Source of the DNA: CATOSK01 sp034423195
GTDB lineage: Bacteria > Chloroflexota > Dehalococcoidia > Lucifugimonadales > UBA3495
Assembly (NCBI GenBank): GCA_034423195.1
Contig: DAOUIZ010000010.1
Span: 57,951-121,950 of the forward strand
DNA: 64,000 nucleotides
Direction: 5' to 3'
Within the stretch, counting starts at the first letter, position 1; each line of letters opens with the position of its first letter. This document shows positions 61,550-64,000 of the stretch, in pieces. Under the pieces are notes generated by a model. The model did no database searches, was not told the DNA's origin, and worked only from the letters and a program-made list of their open reading frames with translations. The position numbers were made by a program, and so were the translations under genes.

Positions 61550-62170
61550 CTACCGGCGGCGTGCCTGCAATGCCTCCCAAACCGCGCTGGGTTTGACCCC
61601 AGCCGACGCCAGCAGGACCAGGGAATGGTACAGAAGGTCGGCCACCTCTTCCGGCAGGTGTTCCTGGTCGCCTTCCACGGCAGCGATGGCCGTCTCACCG
61701 GCCTCTTCGATAACCTTCTGGGCAACCCGCCCCACGCCCTGCCGCAACAGATCGGCAGTGTAACTTCCCTCAGGAAGTTCCCGCTGGCGGTCTTGAATCA
61801 CCGCAAACAACTCTGCCAGGACACCTGACCCAGACTCGGTCGCTTCGTATTCCTCCGGCAGTCCTTCCATCGGGTTGAAAAAGCATGAAGGTTCGCCTGT
61901 ATGACACGTGGGACCATCCGGCTCGACCTTCAGCAGGATGGTGTCTGCATCGCAGTCAAGCCATGCCTCCTTGAGGTTAAGGTAGTTGCCTGAAATTTCC
62001 CCTTTGTGCCATAAATCTTCCTGGCTCCGGCTGTAAAACCAGACTTGTCCACCCTCCACCGTTCGTTTCAGTGCCCCCGGGTTCATGTAGCCCAGCATCA
62101 ACACCTGCCCGGTGTTGATGTCCTGGGCGATGGCCGGGACCAGTCCTTTGTCGTTGAGCTTCACTTTCAC
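61550..62170 (-). CDS. hisIE: Bifunctional phosphoribosyl-AMP cyclohydrolase / phosphoribosyl-ATP pyrophosphatase
   Basis: This 206-residue fusion has an N-terminal HisI domain with LMLGYMN, VWFYSRSQEDLWHKGE and the metal residues DCDADT and CHTG. A C-terminal HisE domain follows with VIEEAGETAIAA. It catalyses the second and third steps of histidine synthesis. It starts with GTG 18 bp after the HAD gene and follows hisF in the same direction. Confidence 0.95.
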   Translation of the reverse strand: MKVKLNDKGLVPAIAQDINTGQVLMLGYMNPGALKRTVEGGQVWFYSRSQEDLWHKGEISGNYLNLKEAWLDCDADTILLKVEPDGPTCHTGEPSCFFNPMEGLPEEYEATESGSGVLAELFAVIQDRQRELPEGSYTADLLRQGVGRVAQKVIEEAGETAIAAVEGDQEHLPEEVADLLYHSLVLLASAGVKPSAVWEALQARRR

Positions 62171-62188
62171 GATCGCGCTTCCTGATTC

Positions 62189-62902
62189 CTATCTCGATTG
62201 ACGAGTTCTTTCTGACAACCAGGCCGGCAACTCAAGCAGGGTCTTCGCGCAGTAGTCGGGGTCGGGGAGGACGGGATTCGGGGCGACTTCGTCGCGATTG
62301 ATCCAAAAGGAACCAATACCGCTTTCCCGGGCTCCCTGTACGTCCTCGTACTGTTTATCTCCCACGTACACCGCTTCCCCGGGACGAATCCCCAGCCGTC
62401 CCACCAACTGCCCGAACAACTCGGGGCGGGGTTTGTAAGACCGGGCGGCTTCGGACGATAGCGCCGCTTCGAAAGGAAAGTCCAACCGTTCCAGGCATAC
62501 GTCCAGGACGCAATCATCGACGTTGGACAACACCGCGACCCGGTACTTCCCCTTCAGCCATTCAAGGGCTTCCGTGGTGTCGTCGTGCAGAGGCCGTCGT
62601 CCCATATCCCCGATGAGAGACTCGACCGCCCTTTCCGAATCGCCGTTCAGCCCCAGGGATGCAAAGGTCCTTTGGAAACTGCGCTGCCAGGCTTGGCGAT
62701 AGGACTCAAAAGGGACTCTGCCTGTTACGCGCTGCTCCCGGAAGGACTGGTCTCCAGTCGACCACTCCAGGCGCAGTTCAGCGGCGGAGATGCCCAGGCC
62801 CTGCTGATCGATCACCCTCTGAAAACTCTCGATCCAGTAAGACTCCCCGTCTTTGACGAGGGTGTTGAACATATCAAAAATAACTGTGGTTATGCCGCTC
62901 AT
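62189..62902 (-). CDS. HAD-superfamily phosphatase in the his gene group
   Basis: This 237-residue haloacid-dehalogenase-fold hydrolase has motif I IFDMFNTLV with the nucleophile Asp, motif II VLSNVDD, a lysine motif region SYKPRPELFGQL, and motif IV YVGDKQYEDVQGA. The second Asp of motif I is replaced by a Phe, as in L-2-haloacid dehalogenase/YjjG-type members. It lies between hisF and hisIE with short gaps, so it could serve as the histidinol-phosphate phosphatase. A general nucleotidase is the alternative. Confidence 0.85.
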   Translation of the reverse strand: MSGITTVIFDMFNTLVKDGESYWIESFQRVIDQQGLGISAAELRLEWSTGDQSFREQRVTGRVPFESYRQAWQRSFQRTFASLGLNGDSERAVESLIGDMGRRPLHDDTTEALEWLKGKYRVAVLSNVDDCVLDVCLERLDFPFEAALSSEAARSYKPRPELFGQLVGRLGIRPGEAVYVGDKQYEDVQGARESGIGSFWINRDEVAPNPVLPDPDYCAKTLLELPAWLSERTRQSR

Positions 62903-62975
62903 TCCTCGGGATTGCCTCCAGACAACACTGCGACTCCGGACAATGCCCTTTTCCCCAAGTTCAACCTATCCCTGT

Positions 62976-63800
62976 CTAGGGCCCTGTGGACCCTGCCTGT
63001 CGCACCGGCACACCACGCGCGCCCAGATATTCCTTGGCTTCGGCAATGGAATAGGTCCCAAAATGAAAAATACTGGCCGCCAGGACAGCATCCGCCTCTC
63101 CTAACGCGAACGCCTGGTGAAGGTGTTCCAGGTTGCCCGCTCCTCCGCTGGCAATTACGGGGACCGGGACCCGGCTGGATATAGCCTGCGTTAATTCCAC
63201 GTCGTACCCAGCCAGGTGGCCGTCGGCGTCCATGCTGGTCAGGAGAATCTCGCCGGCCCCCAGCTCCACGGCCCACACGGCCCATTTGACCGCATCCATC
63301 CCGGCGGGGTTGCGCCCGCCATGGGTGAACACCTCCCACTGTGATTGATTATCCAGACTGACTGCGGTCGCGGCCCTTGACACTCGCGGTTCCCCTTTAA
63401 CTCTCTTGGCATCGATCGCCACCACTATGCACTGGCTGCCGAAAGCAGCGGCTCCATCCCGAATCAACTCAGGGTTGTTGATCGCCGCGGTGTTGACGGA
63501 TACCTTGTCTGCCCCGGCGCTCAGCATCCTGCGGGTGTCTTCGACGCTTCGGATTCCTCCGCCCACGGTCAGGGGTATGAACACTTGCTCGGACACCCGC
63601 TGGACAACGTCAACCATCGTCTCGCGCGAATCCGAACTGGCGGTGATATCCAGGAAAACCAGCTCGTCCCCGCCCTCCTGGTTGTACAAAGCCGCCAACT
63701 CGACCGGATCCCCGGCATCACGAAGGGAAACGAAGCTGGTCCCCTTGACCACCCTTCCAGCATCCACGTCGAGGCATGGGATTATCCGTTTCGTCAGCAT
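62976..63800 (-). CDS. hisF: Imidazole glycerol phosphate synthase, cyclase subunit
   Basis: This 274-residue TIM barrel has MLTKRIIPCLDVDAGRVVKG with catalytic D11 and, later, LLTSMDADG with the second catalytic Asp. Phosphate loops are GGGIRS and ASGGAGN. It works with the amidotransferase HisH to make imidazole glycerol phosphate and AICAR. It heads the group hisF-HAD-hisIE. Confidence 0.96.
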   Translation of the reverse strand: MLTKRIIPCLDVDAGRVVKGTSFVSLRDAGDPVELAALYNQEGGDELVFLDITASSDSRETMVDVVQRVSEQVFIPLTVGGGIRSVEDTRRMLSAGADKVSVNTAAINNPELIRDGAAAFGSQCIVVAIDAKRVKGEPRVSRAATAVSLDNQSQWEVFTHGGRNPAGMDAVKWAVWAVELGAGEILLTSMDADGHLAGYDVELTQAISSRVPVPVIASGGAGNLEHLHQAFALGEADAVLAASIFHFGTYSIAEAKEYLGARGVPVRQAGSTGP

Positions 63801-63956
63801 TGGGGTGAAACCCTCCGCGCGGCGGTGAGAAACTGCCGGTTTTCCGGTCGACCGAGTATAACATTCCCGCGAGGAATTTCTTACCCTGGCGGTAGCGTTC
63901 CAATTTAGGTGGTGTGGCTTTAGGATAAGGTAAGCAAAAGGGAGAGGAGAGGGGAG

Positions 63957-64000
63957 ATGGGGTTGCTCAATGAGGTGGAAACTCGGTTGGAACAGGAGAT
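63957..64000 (+). CDS. Start of an unidentified gene (partial, cut by the window end)
   Basis: An ATG with a purine-rich GGAGAGGGGAG just upstream opens MGLLNEVETRLEQE and runs off the window. Only 14 codons are visible, so no function can be stated. It is divergent from hisF. Confidence 0.5.
   Translation, partial: MGLLNEVETRLEQE

Overview
The window is visibly GC-rich, densely packed bacterial chromosome. The gene content suggests a member of the Chloroflexota, most like the SAR202 / Dehalococcoidia side of the phylum. This is an inference from content, since there is no rRNA here. The signs are two F420/flavin luciferase-like oxidoreductases, Rieske proteins, a CaiB-type CoA-transferase, a 2-pyrone-dicarboxylate-hydrolase-like amidohydrolase, a crotonase, an acyl-CoA dehydrogenase, Pro/Thr-rich lipoproteins and many GTG/TTG starts. 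About 50 protein genes, one tRNA-Leu(UAA), several hairpin terminators and several intergenic repeat families can be supported.

Layout. 0-9.8 kb: Rieske oxygenase, YgjP-like metallopeptidase, a DegV/FakA-type pair, a ThDP enzyme, an MFS transporter and an orphan PaREP1/HEPN protein. 10.4-17.5 kb: a four-gene operon built on two paralogous ferritin-like diiron proteins, followed by an MpaB-type haem oxygenase homologue and an MMPL exporter. 18-29.7 kb: a small catabolic cluster (amidohydrolase, a frameshifted luciferase-like oxidoreductase, crotonase), an M28 peptidase lipoprotein, an RmlD-like reductase, tRNA-Leu, a methyltransferase, an HTTM/DCC pair and a lipoprotein. 29.8-41.5 kb: CoA-transferase, zinc alcohol dehydrogenase, 5'-3' exonuclease and a complete oligopeptide ABC importer behind a PepC/bleomycin-hydrolase peptidase. 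41.7-45.2 kb: a cluster of about seven copies of a palindromic repeat lying just before nifS-, SDR- and radical-SAM-like genes, one copy being inside the nifS reading frame. 46.5-54 kb: a DUF2283-type two-gene module (a second homologous one is at 31 kb), a hydroxyacid dehydrogenase, an unusual enolase with a kinase, an acyl-CoA dehydrogenase, an alpha/beta hydrolase and a Rieske ferredoxin. 54-64 kb: a heterodimeric ABC exporter, ArgS, a VOC protein, an S51 peptidase, a hisF-HAD-hisIE group and the start of one more gene.

The strongest candidate for an undescribed system is the 10.4-13.4 kb operon. The first diiron protein keeps two EXXH motifs plus two further carboxylates. The adjacent paralogue has lost all four glutamates but kept both histidines. 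It therefore looks like a catalytic plus structural pair, analogous in principle to the alpha/beta subunits of soluble diiron monooxygenase hydroxylases. A zinc-ribbon protein and an SCP2-like lipid-binding protein follow, with an MpaB-like oxygenase and an MMPL transporter next door, so an oxidation pathway for a lipid or other hydrophobic substrate is a reasonable guess. Other unusual items are a B12-binding/radical-SAM-fold protein with no cluster cysteines, an enolase lacking the active-site histidine, the in-frame repeat in the cysteine desulfurase, and helix-phased 10-bp repeat arrays in three intergenic regions.
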